NCBI GenBank assembly: GCA_018398815.1
Contig: CM031601.1
Location: 35,942,353-36,006,352 of the forward strand
DNA: 64,000 bases
Reading direction: 5' to 3'
Source of the DNA: Conus ventricosus
Taxonomy: Eukaryota > Mollusca > Gastropoda > Neogastropoda > Conidae
The translations under genes and the position numbers were made by a program. Below are positions 54,061 through 64,000 of this stretch, piece after piece. The notes beneath the pieces were generated by a model. It made no database searches. It was not told the origin of the DNA and saw only the letters and a list, made by a program, of their open reading frames with translations. Position 1 is the stretch's first letter; the number at the start of each line of letters is the position of its first letter.

Positions 54061-54640
54061 ATGGAGGAGGTACAACAACAGATTAGATAGGGAGCAAATA
54101 ACTGAACTTCAAAAGAAATAGAAAGCGACTTTGGAAAAAGTAATAGATAACTAGAAAGAAAAATGCTAAGCTTTAAATAACTCAATCTTATGAAATTACT
54201 GGCACAATCACTGTATCAAGCTTAAAGAGGCGGGGATCAAGTGTTGCCGTTCTAGCCATCGGTGTTGGTGCGCCACCTCAAATAGCATTAGGGGGCTTTG
54301 GGTTTAGGTTTAGGCGCCGTGTCTTATGGTTGAAGTGCGATAAAAAAAATTAACTCCAATAAAATACAAAAGCAACACACTGGCCCATAGTAGCACCAAG
54401 CCTCCGGCAAAACTTTGTTCAATAAGATTAAGAATAAGCAAAACAATACAGGAAGAAAAACATTACAGACGAAGAAATATACAGAAACTTATGGCTGACG
54501 GTGATGATTAATAGACTCCCAGAAAATTGAACTTCCAAAAAGGAAGTGGAGAAAGACTTATTACTTCACGACAGGTAGACCCTATGCACTTAAACAGAAC
54601 ATTGAAAAACCAACACAACGATCATTAAACCCGAAAAATA
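54061..54640 (+). pseudogene. Polinton gene with coiled-coil start and glycine-rich helix (copy C)
   Basis: ATG 54061 (MEEVQQQI) starts a Q/E/K-rich helical region, followed by a short hydrophobic glycine-rich stretch (LGLGLGAVSYG near 54300), a basic proline-containing stretch, and a K/N-rich tail with ITDEEIYRNLMADGDD near 54450. Frameshifts are frequent. The layout (coiled coil, membrane-active helix, basic tail) would fit a minor virion protein; that is inference only. Confidence 0.45.
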
Positions 54641-54664
54641 GACAAAAAAATAAGAATAAACAAA

Positions 54665-55345
54665 ATGAAAATACAGACTATTCGCCCCAAAGGCAATTTA
54701 CACCCCGCAGTACTGAAGAGGCTTGCCCGCGCTAACTCTTATAGTTGCAACCATCCCCCACAGTGCCGCTACTCAACTCTCGGCATTTGCCGCAATTCAA
54801 TCAAAACTAACTTGCTACTGAGAAGAAACCGCCGGCCAGAGACGCTCCTGCATTAAAAAAACCATTCCAGAGTTTGTCGAACTGAATCGAGTTCGCCCAG
54901 ACATGCGTAGAGGAGATAATTTTGAACACTGACATTCCGGAGAAAAACATATTCGCGAATAAGATAGACCACATTCCTGCTTCTGAAAAATTATTGCTCG
55001 CTCCGAACTAACCGTGAGGAAATTCTCACAGCAAAGCGCAAAACCACATTAAACATGATGAAATCGAAAACAAACATTTGTAAAGTGCGCAATTGCAGAC
55101 CTTAGTGGAAGCATTAACATTATGAAACCGAAACAGCCTTTGTGAGCGCGCATGTGATAATAAAAATTGAGGATAATAACATCGGGGTTGCTAGACATGG
55201 ACGGACTACCGGAGTCCTAACAAAAGACGTAAAGACAGCAGAGGCGCAGATAGAATGCTTACATAAGAAATAACATTTGTTAACAAAATTTAACAAATTT
55301 CCAATTCTCAATCACAGCCCAGTGAAGGACATAGCGAAGAGTTTA
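54665..55345 (+). pseudogene. Polinton gene, MKIQT type, unknown function (copy C)
   Basis: ATG 54665, 25 bases after the previous gene: MKIQTIRPKGNLHPAVLKRL, an A/S-rich segment in another frame, FVELNRVRPDMRRGDNFEH, KIDHIPASEKLLLA, CAIADLSGSINIMKP and a coiled-coil-like VKTAEAQIECL before an acidic end near 55345. About 220 codons. Only its 3' tail is visible in copy A (4880-5000). I do not recognise it. Confidence 0.4.
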
Positions 55346-55533
55346 CGGAGCCAATATTCTGATTAGAAGCCGGCGGTAGTTTATAGATATTTCCCACTCT
55401 GCGCTAGCGCCTTGCAAGTGCGTGGCCGTTGATAGCGCCTTGCAGTGGTGGTAATATGATCGAGTGAGGACTATGAAAGTTTTGGCCGCTATAAAAATAA
55501 ATTTATTCTATTAAAAAAATAATAATTTAAAAA

Positions 55534-55870
55534 ATGACAGCCGCACTCATAGAAACTGATTTAAAGAATTGTACGAACTATATACCGAAACAACAAAGAC
55601 AAAGATAAAAAACATTTGATATAAGAAGATTAGGATAATTGAGAAATATATAGACCAGTAAAAATAAAAGAACAAATAGGAACTATTTAACAAAGCAATC
55701 AAAGTGATAAACATTGACTGTAGTGATTCAGAAAAAGCTAAAATGCTGGCGGGTGTTATTATAAGGTTAACGTGTCTTGAAGTGTTGCGAGGCTTGGGTG
55801 GAGATAAAATAGCGCGTTTTACTTACTTTTATATACATTTATTTTTTGATTTACGTAAAATATTTTGAGT
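55534..55870 (+). pseudogene. Polinton small gene before PolB (copy C)
   Basis: ATG 55534 (MTAALIETDLKNCTNY), a K/I-rich helical middle, then SEKAKMLAGVIIR, LRGLGGDKIARF and FYIHLFFDLRKIF with stop near 55870, eight bases before the next ATG. About 110 codons after frame corrections. All-helical appearance. Function unknown. Conserved in copy A. Confidence 0.5.
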
Positions 55871-55877
55871 TAAAAAA

Positions 55878-58800
55878 ATGAGCCTCACAAACACGTCTGA
55901 GTTTGAAAAACTGCCGGCCAGCGCACTGGCGAAAGGTAGTGACAAACAATTAATCAATATGTTTAGCGAAGTAGACATGGCATCATTAACCCATCAAACG
56001 TTCATGAAAGCGTAGCATATGCTATCTCTAAAATCCCAGAGTCTATTCAACGCGAACCACAGTAAAAGTGTTGTTGGCCGTTCTGTTGATTATATAACGC
56101 CTGATGATACTAACATGCAGTCTGGGTTTCAACAAGGCAGAAAGAAGTAATCAGCTATCACGACTTTAACTCTGACTGGGCCGATTACATGCTTACACAG
56201 TTTAACACACGCAAGTGAGGAGGCAAAGTTAAGGGGGTCTGGCTGGTCTGAAGGGACAGTCCTTGAAATCAAATAAGACAAACAAAGTTCTATCCTATAG
56301 TTGGCAATTCTCACCTTCCTCTCCCCAAAGAGTTAGTTTTAAAACGAGCAGTCTTAAACATAAAAAATCCTGACAACATGTGTTTTATGTGGTGTGTTTT
56401 AGCGCATTTACACCCCGTATATAAAGAACGCAGAAAGAGTATCTAATTATGAACAATATAAGCAAGAGCTGAACTTTGATAACATAACCTTTCCAGTGAG
56501 TATAGAAATATATCTCAGTTTGAAGAGCAAAACAGGCCAATCACTGTAAACGTATACACATGGTCTGTAGAAGTGATATAGTACCTCTAAGGGCTTCTCC
56601 CAACGCCCCTACTTTAGGCGAGCCGCTTGACAAGCAATGTAGACTTAATACTGTTTGCAGATAGTACAAAGAGGCATTATGTATTAATCAGAACAATAAG
56701 CAGACTTATGGGGTTTACATCAAAGAATCGTGCTAAGAAAGAGCTTTGTAGAAGGTGTTTGGTCAGAATCCCAACTATAGAAAGCAGCTGCCAGTCATAG
56801 AACTCATTGTAAAAGTTTTGTAGACTGTGAAACCAAACTCCTTACGCCTCCACCAGGGTCTAAGTTAGTTTTAAAATATACACAAATGCAGATGAGGTCC
56901 GTACGTGGTTTATGCTGACTTTGAATCAATCTTGCCACAGTACTATGGCCCACAACAACAAGAACAAAAAACAACCTTATTAACCCACCATCAGATCTGT
57001 TCTTATGCGTTATTGTTGTTAGGTCAGATGGGACACACACACGCCCAGAGAGTTACAGAGGCCCCAACGCAGCTAGTAGGTTTTTAGAGCAGATGAAAAC
57101 AACTTCGCAATCAGTCATCCAATGAACTGAACCTTTCAGACATTGTTATGACTCCTAAAGACCAAGAGCGCTATGGCTCATCTACACACTGTTGGATATG
57201 TAACAGAGAATTATTAGGTGACACAGTAAGAGACCACGATCACATTACTGGAAAGTTCAGAGGAGCAGCACACAACAATTGTAATCTTCAACTTAAGGTT
57301 GACCCTAAGACATGGAAGCTGCCTATCTCTTTCATACCTAAGAGGCTACGATTCTCATTTTATCATGCAAGCAGTGACTCTGAATATAAGAGGGTTACCT
57401 GTATTGCACAGTCTTCAGAAAAGTACATGACTTTTACTCTTGACTGTTTATCCTTTTATGACTCAGCCCAACATCTGATGGGGAGTTTAGATAAATTAGC
57501 AGGATCTTTACAAGACTTTCCAATCACAAAACAATACTTTGATCCATCTTTAGTGCGTAAAGGGGTCTATCCTATGAATACATGAACTCGTGGGATAGGT
57601 TTGATGAAGACTCACTTCCTCCTAAAGGCGCTTTCTTTTCTAGTCTTAGAGCAAAGACATAACTGACTCTGAATATGAATACGCACAGAAAGCCTGGACA
57701 GAATTACACTGCCAAACAATGGGCGATTATCACGATCAATATTTATTGGCTGACGTGTGTTTATTGGCAGACGTCTTCATAATTACAGAACTACAATCAT
57801 GAAACATTACAGCTTAGACTCATCACATTACATTCTCAGCGCCTGGCCTTTCTTGGATGCATTCTTAAAGACAACAAACATTCAGAATGACTTAATTTCT
57901 GATCTACCTACACGTTCAGATGATTGAAGAACGGCCTACGGGTGTATACATGGCCTCACATCCATAACTTGCAAAGCTAACAACAAATATATAGAGGATT
58001 AAGATTCCTACTAAACCATCCAAACTATTTAATGTACTTAGACGCCAAACAATCCTGTATGGATGGGCCATGAGTCAGCCGCACCCACATAGAAACTTTT
58101 CAATGATAAAAGGACTCATAATGTTAATACTGTGTTAAGTATGTTTGTCACAGCTTCCACCTGATAATCCAATAGGGTAATCTTAGAAGTAGACTTAAGA
58201 AATAACCTATGAACTACACGAACGTCACAAACGAATTACCCCCAGCCGCAGAAAGATTAAAGATGAGCCCCATCTGAGCCGCCTAAAACTTGTTCCCACT
58301 CTTCGCAAACAAAACAAAGAATGTGTTCATTTACAGACTCCTACAGTTTTAACCTAATACCCGGACTGAAACCAAGAGCTTTTTCACAGAATAATTACCT
58401 GTGACCAAGAGCCCTTATGAACCATACATCAGAAAAACACTGAACTTATAAACCCAAGCCACATGACGCTTCAGAAAAAAAGACTTCTTTAAGTTAATGA
58501 ACAACAGCTGCTTGGTAAAACTATGGAAAAATCCACACAACCAAAAGAGTAACATTATTACAAAAAAAACCAAGCAATAATTTTTGCCTCTAAACCAACC
58601 CAACTAACAAGACTTAAGAAGGTTTAATGACAGCATGGTGGCATTATGAATGCAGAACAAGGATTAAAGTTTGGACAAGCCATGTTATTGGCCTTTACTG
58701 TTATTAGAGGTTGTCAAAGTTATTGATGTTAAATTTCTGTATGTACTACTTTAAACCGCGGTTACCCAGAAGCCAGAGTACTTACACAGACACTGACCCT

Positions 58801-59300
58801 TTATTCTAGACTCCCCCACAGAAGACTTTTACAAAGACTTATGAAACATAAGTGGCTAAAAGAGCTGATGGATTGTACGACACATTCACTATCCAAAAGA
58901 CAGTCCTTTACATTCAAACTGTGAACAAGAAAGTGATTGGGAAGAGAAGGATGAACTTAATGGAGCAGTTATCAAGAATATGGTTGTTTTGCGGTCAAAG
59001 ATTATAGCGTTGCCAGCCAGACTTCTGTATGAAGAAGGCTAAAGCATAAGTAAAGAAGTTGTCACAAAAAATATATCTCACACGACAACTACAAGCAAGG
59101 CTCTTTTTGAAAACAAAGCATTTCATCACACAAATGTTAATCTGCGCTTACTCCTCATCAAGTAAACACAACTAGCCGTTAACAAAAAAAAAATCACTAG
59201 TCTTAACAATAACAAGCGAACTTACGTCAATCCTGATTTTTCATAAGCTGTAGGGCATGGGAGAACTTTAAAAGATAACCTTATACCTGGCTTGTTTGTA
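55878..59300 (+). pseudogene. Protein-primed DNA polymerase B with zinc insert (copy C)
   Basis: ATG 55878 (MSLTNTSEFEKLPASALAKG) after an A-rich leader. N-terminal domain: AVLNIKNPDNMCFMWCVLA, HPVYKERR, SIEIYLSLKS. Exonuclease I: VYADFESILPQYYGPQQ (56908). Zinc insert: THCWICNRELLGDTVRDHDH and GKFRGAAHNNCNLQ (57181-57292), the CxxC/DHDH/CN pattern of an endonuclease VII/HNH-like insert frequent in Polinton PolB. Then YDSAQHLMGSLDKLAGSL (57458), ADVCLLADVF-like exonuclease III, and damaged palm motifs to about 58800. The length of about 1140 codons is normal for the family. Dozens of indels; the island 57148-57585 is clean. Confidence 0.85.
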
Positions 59301-59564
59301 CATAACTTAAAACCTAACTAGTACTTTTAACTTAAGAACCTAACTAGTACTTATTTACGACACTACCTTTAAAGGTTAAAAAACATAATTTAAGAACCTA
59401 ACTAGTACTTACAAAGAACATAACACAACTTAAACTTAGAACATAATTTGTTTTGTACTTTACTTGTAATTTACTTGCAATTAACATAAAAAGTACTTTC
59501 TAAAACTAACTATAACTTGTACTTTTATTTGTTCTTAACTTGTACTTTATCTAGTTCTTAAAAA
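59301..59564. repeat. Degenerate AACCTAACTAGTACTT repeats (copy C)
   Basis: At least three near-identical AAGAACCTAACTAGTACTT words (59334, 59394 and a variant at 59314), then related ACTTGTACTT and TTACTTG words. The reverse complement matches the copy B spacer. Lies between the convergent ends of PolB and the TM-protein gene. Confidence 0.75.
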
Positions 59565-60004
59565 CTATTCCATAGAAAATGGATCTACAGCAGAAGGAGC
59601 ACTTTATTATCAGAATGCGTCATCTTCATTTACTGTGGGGCTTGCGGCTTTGCTGCTAAGTATGGTGTAAAGAATTTGTATGCTAAAACTCCACCCACCA
59701 CAACACAGCACCCAATACATAATAAAACATCATATTGTTTGGTTTTGTGGATTGAGATTTTGTTAAATGTGATGTTTTGCGGTGGGTGCAATGGTTGTAT
59801 TAATATCTAACAATATTTGTTTTGCGATTGGTTTGATTTTCTCAGTTTGTTCCATTCAGCCATTTTACCCCCGACGCCTCAACACGTCCAGGATTTTTAG
59901 TCTTAGTAACATTACCTCACTTGCGGTACATTCACCTTTGGTACATTCAACTTGAGGTAACATTCATGTCCTGCGGAATGTCCCCTGCGGCGTCTCTCGC
60001 TCAT
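59565..60004 (-). pseudogene. Polinton single-TM protein (copy C)
   Basis: Minus-strand start at 60002-60004 (MSER, then R/G-rich), followed by three tandem variants of the NVPQV-coding word (one in copy B), the K-rich region, a TM segment near 59660-59720 (LGCCVVVGG-like) and the stop of the DPFSME-type end at 59565-59567. Frame broken. Confidence 0.5.
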
Positions 60005-60472
60005 TTTTTTTTATTGCAATTAAATTTATATGATCAATATTAATAGATTAAAAGTAATATAATCCCATGATGAATGGGCATAACATAGTCCCAAATCTGT
60101 AATACCTGTCACATGCAATAGTTTCTAAGGACTTGTTTAAAACCGATCTTGTGTTAAAGTCGTATTTTATAAATCGCTTTCTGAATCAACTGCGCCATCC
60201 TTTACTTACTAACTTAGCATATACTAATCATTGACGTCCCCCCCCGAACTAACCATTTTTGACACCTAGCTGTGTCTCGAACCTAGCTAATTACACTCAA
60301 AGTCTGATGTAGACCAGTTGTTGAATCTGTTTTCAATACATAGTTCATATGCTAAATACTGGTTTAGTTTTTTTCCACACGCGGGCCAAGAGAGTATAAT
60401 CTTTCTTTAAGGCTAATTTGTCTGCGGATATCTGCCTGCTCCTCACACTTTAATAGTTCGTCACAAACCAAT
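59945..60472 (-). pseudogene. Polinton conserved gene, MDCDELL type, unsplit (copy C)
   Basis: Reverse strand matches both halves of the copy B gene (46104-46280 and 48120-48467) with no insertion between them, which defines the empty site of DNA transposon 5 near 60297. ATG is lost (TTG) near 60472. Small indels throughout. Confidence 0.55.
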
Positions 60473-60511
60473 TTAAAAGTCTTAAAAAAATAATATAATA
60501 CTTTTAAAACC

Positions 60512-60722
60512 ATGAGTTTTCATTTAACGCTGGATTAATTATGCATGCCTATCGTTGGTGTTATAGTTTTTCAACCCTAGCAAAATGCTTGTTAAGAATA
60601 AAACCGCCCAACCTGGAAAGATAGAAGATTCGCCAAAACTAGTTGCGGCCCTTAATTCTAACTTAACAACAAAATAATATCTGATTAAAAAAAAAAGCAC
60701 ATAGACAGCATTCGTATTAATG
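60512..60722 (+). pseudogene. Polinton small membrane protein, MSLTLVN type (copy C)
   Basis: ATG 60512; PIVGVIVFSTLAKCL-like codons near 60555-60600 and KIEDSPKLVAA near 60620. Frame interrupted by stops and indels. First of the three small genes before integrase. Confidence 0.55.
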
Positions 60723-60761
60723 AAAATTAATTTAACTTAATTTTTTTAGTTTAATAAAACG

Positions 60762-60985
60762 ATGAGTGAAAAAAAGATTATCAATACCATAATTACACTC
60801 TCTGTGAATTAGCGCCTTAGTATAGGCTAAAGTGTTTTACACAAACATGTTTAAAATGAAGCTGGCAATCAGGAAGGTTAGACATTGAGGATATAAGAAA
60901 GGTTATAGATTGTAATCACTGCAGGGATTGCTCAAAAGACTTTCTTGTAGCACAGGAATTATCCCAGAAAATATTAGTTCATAGA
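60762..60985 (+). pseudogene. Polinton small membrane protein, MSEKKII type (copy C)
   Basis: ATG 60762 (MSEKKIINTI), then LSIGxS, ITAGIAQKTF near 60920 and a terminal PRKY. Damaged by indels. Confidence 0.55.
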
Positions 60986-61018
60986 AAGATTAATCTAGAA
61001 AATATTAATTTATAAAAG

Positions 61019-61384
61019 ATGGGCGGGATTAGTTATGATGGTAAGGAGGAGCTATTTGTTAATGCCTTGGCCATCTCAGGAAGCAATTAAATGTTTAAGT
61101 AAATAGGCGGTCCGATGAAGAAGAGAACGTCATAACAAATGCAATGGAAGATTTAGCTAAGGCAAGAGACCGCTTATGAGAAAAGAGGATTGCTCACTTA
61201 GACTTTATTACTAAAAAAGTTAAGGAACAGGGTCATGGCAAGCACACATTTTACAGACGTTGATGCGCCAAAAATGAGTAAAACTAGTGACAGGAAAGAA
61301 GTTTCTAACATCAGCCCCGCAGAACTGTCTGACTTTTATGAACCATCTGAGGCACAGAAAATAGCAGAGATAGGCTTTATATAG
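61019..61384 (+). pseudogene. Polinton MSGLVLM-type gene (copy C)
   Basis: ATG 61019 (MGGISYDGKEELFVNALA, ISGSN), then AYEKRIAHLDFITKKVKEQG near 61170-61230, TFYRR, and ELSDFYEPSEAQKIAEI near 61323-61375 with stop near 61384. It confirms that the copy B protein should run past its frameshift into the LSDFYEPS segment. The C-terminal helix of copy B is absent here. Confidence 0.55.
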
Positions 61385-61435
61385 GTGCTATGGGAGCACA
61401 TCCTCTCTTCTCCGCATAATCAATCTAAAAAACAA

Positions 61436-62316
61436 TTAAAAATACAATTAAAATATGAACAAAATATATTAATCCTCCTAAAGGTGTATTGGAAAGGAAA
61501 GACCCTATTGAAAAACTACGTAAAGCCGCTAGAGCGTCCTGAATCAGAATGCGAAAGACTGGCATTCAAAAAACAGGCAATTTGCAATATATCTGCCTGC
61601 ACCAACAAAAATAATAAGACCAAGATTTGTTTAACGCAGTCATAATGACACCCACCAGATGGACTTGCTGTATCTCCACATGATAAAGTTAGCAGAAAAA
61701 AGTTTAAGTATGCCTGACCAGTTTTTGAATGCTTCAAGATACAAAGACCTGACCTTTAACGGATAACAGTATCAACTGCCTGAGGCTGTGGCTTACAACA
61801 AATATACATGAGAGGTCCATTAAAGTATCCTAGGATGATTCAAGTTGATGATGGAAAAGAGTTTAAAGGATCTGAAAACCCAAACTGTTTTTTAAAACAT
61901 CATGTTACAGTTAGGAGAGGGATCCCGGCAACATCGATCGCAAGCCTAGTAGAAAACTTTAATAAGAATCTAGCTGAACGCCTGTTTCCCTATCAATATC
62001 ACAGAGAAATTATGGACAGAACACGTAACACAGAATGGGTTAGAAGATTGCCGGCAGTCTTACGCGCCATGAACAATGAAGAATTTAAAGCAACAGGGTT
62101 GAAACAGTAAACGCAATCAAATTTAAAAAATTAGCATTACTGAAGATGCGCAGGGGACCCCAAAAACTCTTACCGTTTGGACTAAAAGTGAGATACTTGT
62201 ATGCTCCTGGAGAGGCAGAAGGTGATGTTAGAATTAGAGCTACAGATCCTATATGGAGCGTAGATGTATATGAAGTTGAAAGAATCATGAAAACACCCCC
62301 TCCGTGTATTATTTAA
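61436..62316 (+). pseudogene. Polinton rve-type integrase (copy C)
   Basis: N-terminal YINPPKG and ERLAFKKQAICNISAC, then KVSRKKFKYA near 61690. The clean block 61808-62110 has MRGPLKYPRMIQVDDGKEFK (catalytic D), VENFNKNLAERLFPYQYHRE and RRLPAVLRAMNNEEFKATGL. The C-terminal part continues in another frame (RRGPQKLLPFGLKVRYLYAP, GDVRIRATDPIWSVDVYEVE) to CII and stop near 62316. The last part resembles a chromodomain-like or SH3-like integrase tail (RYLY, V.I....P..S...Y.V). Last gene of copy C. Confidence 0.85.
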
Positions 62317-62452
62317 GAGAGACTCTCTCTTCTAAAAAGCCAGCCCTAAAGATCCTTTGTTCGTGAAGAGCTGCAAGTTGTCCCGCCAAACACGGTGCAT
62401 GTTAGTTAAAAAAGTATTTATTTTTTGTTAAACCCTTAATTTTTATGTCCTT

Positions 62453-62684
62453 GGAGAAAATGTAAATATGTTTGTTCACGATCACCAAATCTTATCTAGC
62501 ACGTAACCCCCCATTTAATGTACTGATTACGTCAATTTTGGCGGTTTTGCGTGTAATTTTTTTGTAAAACAGGTGTTAATTTTGGCTAAAATTGACATGA
62601 GATGGACGTGATGTGTATGTGAAAAGGGGGGGTTTTCGTGCAAATTAAGATGGGTGAGCTTGAACTCACATATTTACATTCTCT
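62453..62684. mobile_element. Possible MITE with imperfect inverted ends
   Basis: GAGAAAATGTAAATATG at 62454 and, in complement, AGAGAATGTAAATATG at the right end (62684). The arms extend imperfectly to GTTCA. Interior about 190 bp with TTTTGGC/GCCAAAA words. No clear target duplication. Confidence 0.45.
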
Positions 62685-63229
62685 ATTTGTTTATCTAATC
62701 AGTATACCTTTTGTTACAACTTCATAACTGGTATTACAAATGTTATATTTACTACTTTCATTAATGTTAATCATTATTCTTTACTATATTTCTAACATTT
62801 CAGCTTACCACTTCTCTAGCCTCCTATAGCATCACTACCATTACTGTAGAGTTCCAATCACAATTATTAACAAAACTATTACTGTAATTGTTAATATACC
62901 TATTGGATTCCATCCTTCCCTAAACTTATATCTTCTGTTTTCTTTCTGTTCTTCCTGTCCCTCCCTCTCCCTCCTCCCCTTGGTTGTTGTTGTTGTCGCT
63001 TTTGTTTTTTGTTTCTCCTTACTATCGAATTAATACCTTTAGTACCATACATATTATTAACATTGTTATTTTTTTTATTTATGATTATTTTCATCAATTT
63101 ATTCAATTACCATTATTTTTCAGTTATTCATTTATGCATTTTTTTTAATGTTTCATTTATTTATTTATTTATTTATTTGATTATTATAAAAATGTATTTT
63201 CTAAATATATCTCTGTATCATGGAATATT
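62685..63229. other. AT-rich intergenic DNA, no gene
   Basis: Simple T/A-rich sequence with short ATTT repeats at 63148-63180 and a C/T-rich stretch at 62945-62980. Nothing else supportable. Confidence 0.5.
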
Positions 63230-63830
63230 AAAAAAAAGGTAGAGAAAACACTTGAACCCACTTGGGAGGAGAAGAGTTGAGTACTTTGGTTCGTAGAACC
63301 CTCAAAGCAACTGAAGGAGAGGTACAGCTTCTGTGGTTTGTTAATTGTGTTCACTCATGATTTCTTTAAACACAAATCACTGTCACTGCAGAAAAAAAGG
63401 GTGGTGGTGGTGGTGGTGGTTAGTTGGAAAAAGAGGTGAGAAAGAATCTAGATAGTGAGGGGAAGGGGGATTGAGGAAGATGAGGATGGGGGGGGGGAGG
63501 GGGGAGCAAATAGGAAAATGGGAAAGGGGGGGGGGGTTAGGGATAGCTGTGATTTGATCTGAGTCTTTAATGTTGTGGACATCTGGCGCTGTAGTACCCA
63601 GATGGGGATGATCTTTTTCTCCATGTTCTTTTCTTCAAGAAGTCTCCATTCTGTTGCGCCAAACCACTGCAATAGAGAAGTGGTTGATGCTGTGGGGGTC
63701 GGTGTTGAAGTGGGCTTGCAACAGGGTTTGCTTTCTCTGGAGGATGCTGTCCCCGTGCTCCTTGCAGCGCTCTTCCAGTGTGCGGGAGGTCTCACTACAT
63801 AGAGACGGCGCATAGGCTACAGTGGATATC
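63230..63830 (-). mobile_element. Penelope-like element, 3' fragment
   Basis: Same family as 39738-42505: the UTR words GGTAGAGAAAACACTTGAAC and GAGGTGAGAAAGAATCTAG are shared. The minus-strand coding part near 63545-63815 reads TLEERCKEHGDSILQ-like and HFNTD segments of the GIY-YIG domain with frameshifts. Only the 3' about 90 codons plus UTR are present. The UTR is longer here by about 60 bp near 63325 and richer in GGT repeats. Confidence 0.88.
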
Positions 63831-63878
63831 TCTGTATTATGCTTTTATTACTTAACCTTCACTATCGTTGTTAGCAGT

Positions 63879-63964
63879 AGAGAACGGAAAAGGCCGACTC
63901 TAAGCCACTTCACCTCACCGAGTTTTGGGCGAAAGTGGCCTAAAAGCCGCCTTTTCTGTTCTCT
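63879..63964. repeat. Imperfect hairpin of about 36-bp arms
   Basis: AGAGAACGGAAAAGGC at 63879 pairs with GCCTTTTCTGTTCTCT at 63949, and AGCCACTT with AAGTGGC-type sequence further in; the loop is near CACCGAGTTTTG. Not recognisable as a tRNA or a hammerhead. May be the end of another mobile element or a structured RNA. Confidence 0.5.
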
Positions 63965-64000
63965 GACAAGTAAGACGTCAATAACCAAAAATAACGAACT

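Larger units (their letters stand above)
51440..62420 (+). mobile_element. Polinton/Maverick-type element, copy C
   Basis: Plus-strand series: capsid-like, ATPase, SRGPE-type, glycine-rich TM-type, MKIQT-type, small gene, PolB; then two minus-strand genes; then three small plus-strand genes and integrase. Intergenic distances are short, as in a compact viral genome. Frequent 1-2 base indels break nearly all genes, with a few clean islands (57148-57585, 61808-62110). No terminal inverted repeats identified; the left end is cut within the capsid-like gene. Confidence 0.85.

Noticed and set aside
63831..64000. Hammerhead ribozyme of a Penelope-like element
   Set aside because: No CTGATGA plus GAAA core in the right arrangement could be found by eye.

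Overview
Eukaryotic, almost certainly metazoan, repeat-dense DNA. There is no bacterial gene organisation and no rRNA, tRNA or intact host gene that I can support. The element mix (Polinton/Maverick, EN+ Penelope-like element, RNase H-bearing LINE, many small DNA transposons, long minisatellites) fits a marine invertebrate such as a mollusc; that taxon is an inference with low confidence. Two runs of N (21360-22359 and 51007-51106) split the scaffold into three contigs.

Contig 1 (1-21359): a 1.7-kb unit with a broken gene, an inverted patch of 38-bp minisatellite, a second badly corrupted copy of the 1.7-kb unit, then Polinton copy A (about 4840-21359). Sequence from about 1735 to 19490 has lost much of its complexity to runs of A, C, G and T. 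This looks like consensus error rather than biology. The last 1.9 kb is clean and carries further Polinton genes.

Contig 2 (22360-51006): three minisatellite arrays (38, 55 and 48/34 bp units). Three of the five small DNA transposons of the window, and a 5'-truncated LINE, are inserted in these arrays. Then follow a Penelope-like element (39738-42505) and Polinton copy B (42511-51006). B is the best-preserved copy: capsid-like protein, packaging ATPase and a third gene on +, then integrase, three small membrane-protein genes and PolB on -, with two more virion-type genes on + between them. A DNA transposon, LINE fragments and frameshifts break it.

Contig 3 (51107-64000): Polinton copy C (about 51440-62420), full of single-base indels but with the longest continuous gene series, then AT-rich sequence and a fragment of the same Penelope-like element.

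The Polinton genes form one virus-like system: protein-primed PolB for replication, an rve-type integrase for insertion, an A32-like ATPase for genome packaging, and a capsid-like protein plus several conserved small proteins for the particle. Copies A and B agree in gene order; copy C has the capsid/ATPase block in the opposite orientation. The five small DNA transposons all begin CAG, end CTG and are flanked by 6-bp (one possibly 5-bp) target duplications. Four hold fragments of hAT-like transposase N-terminal regions.
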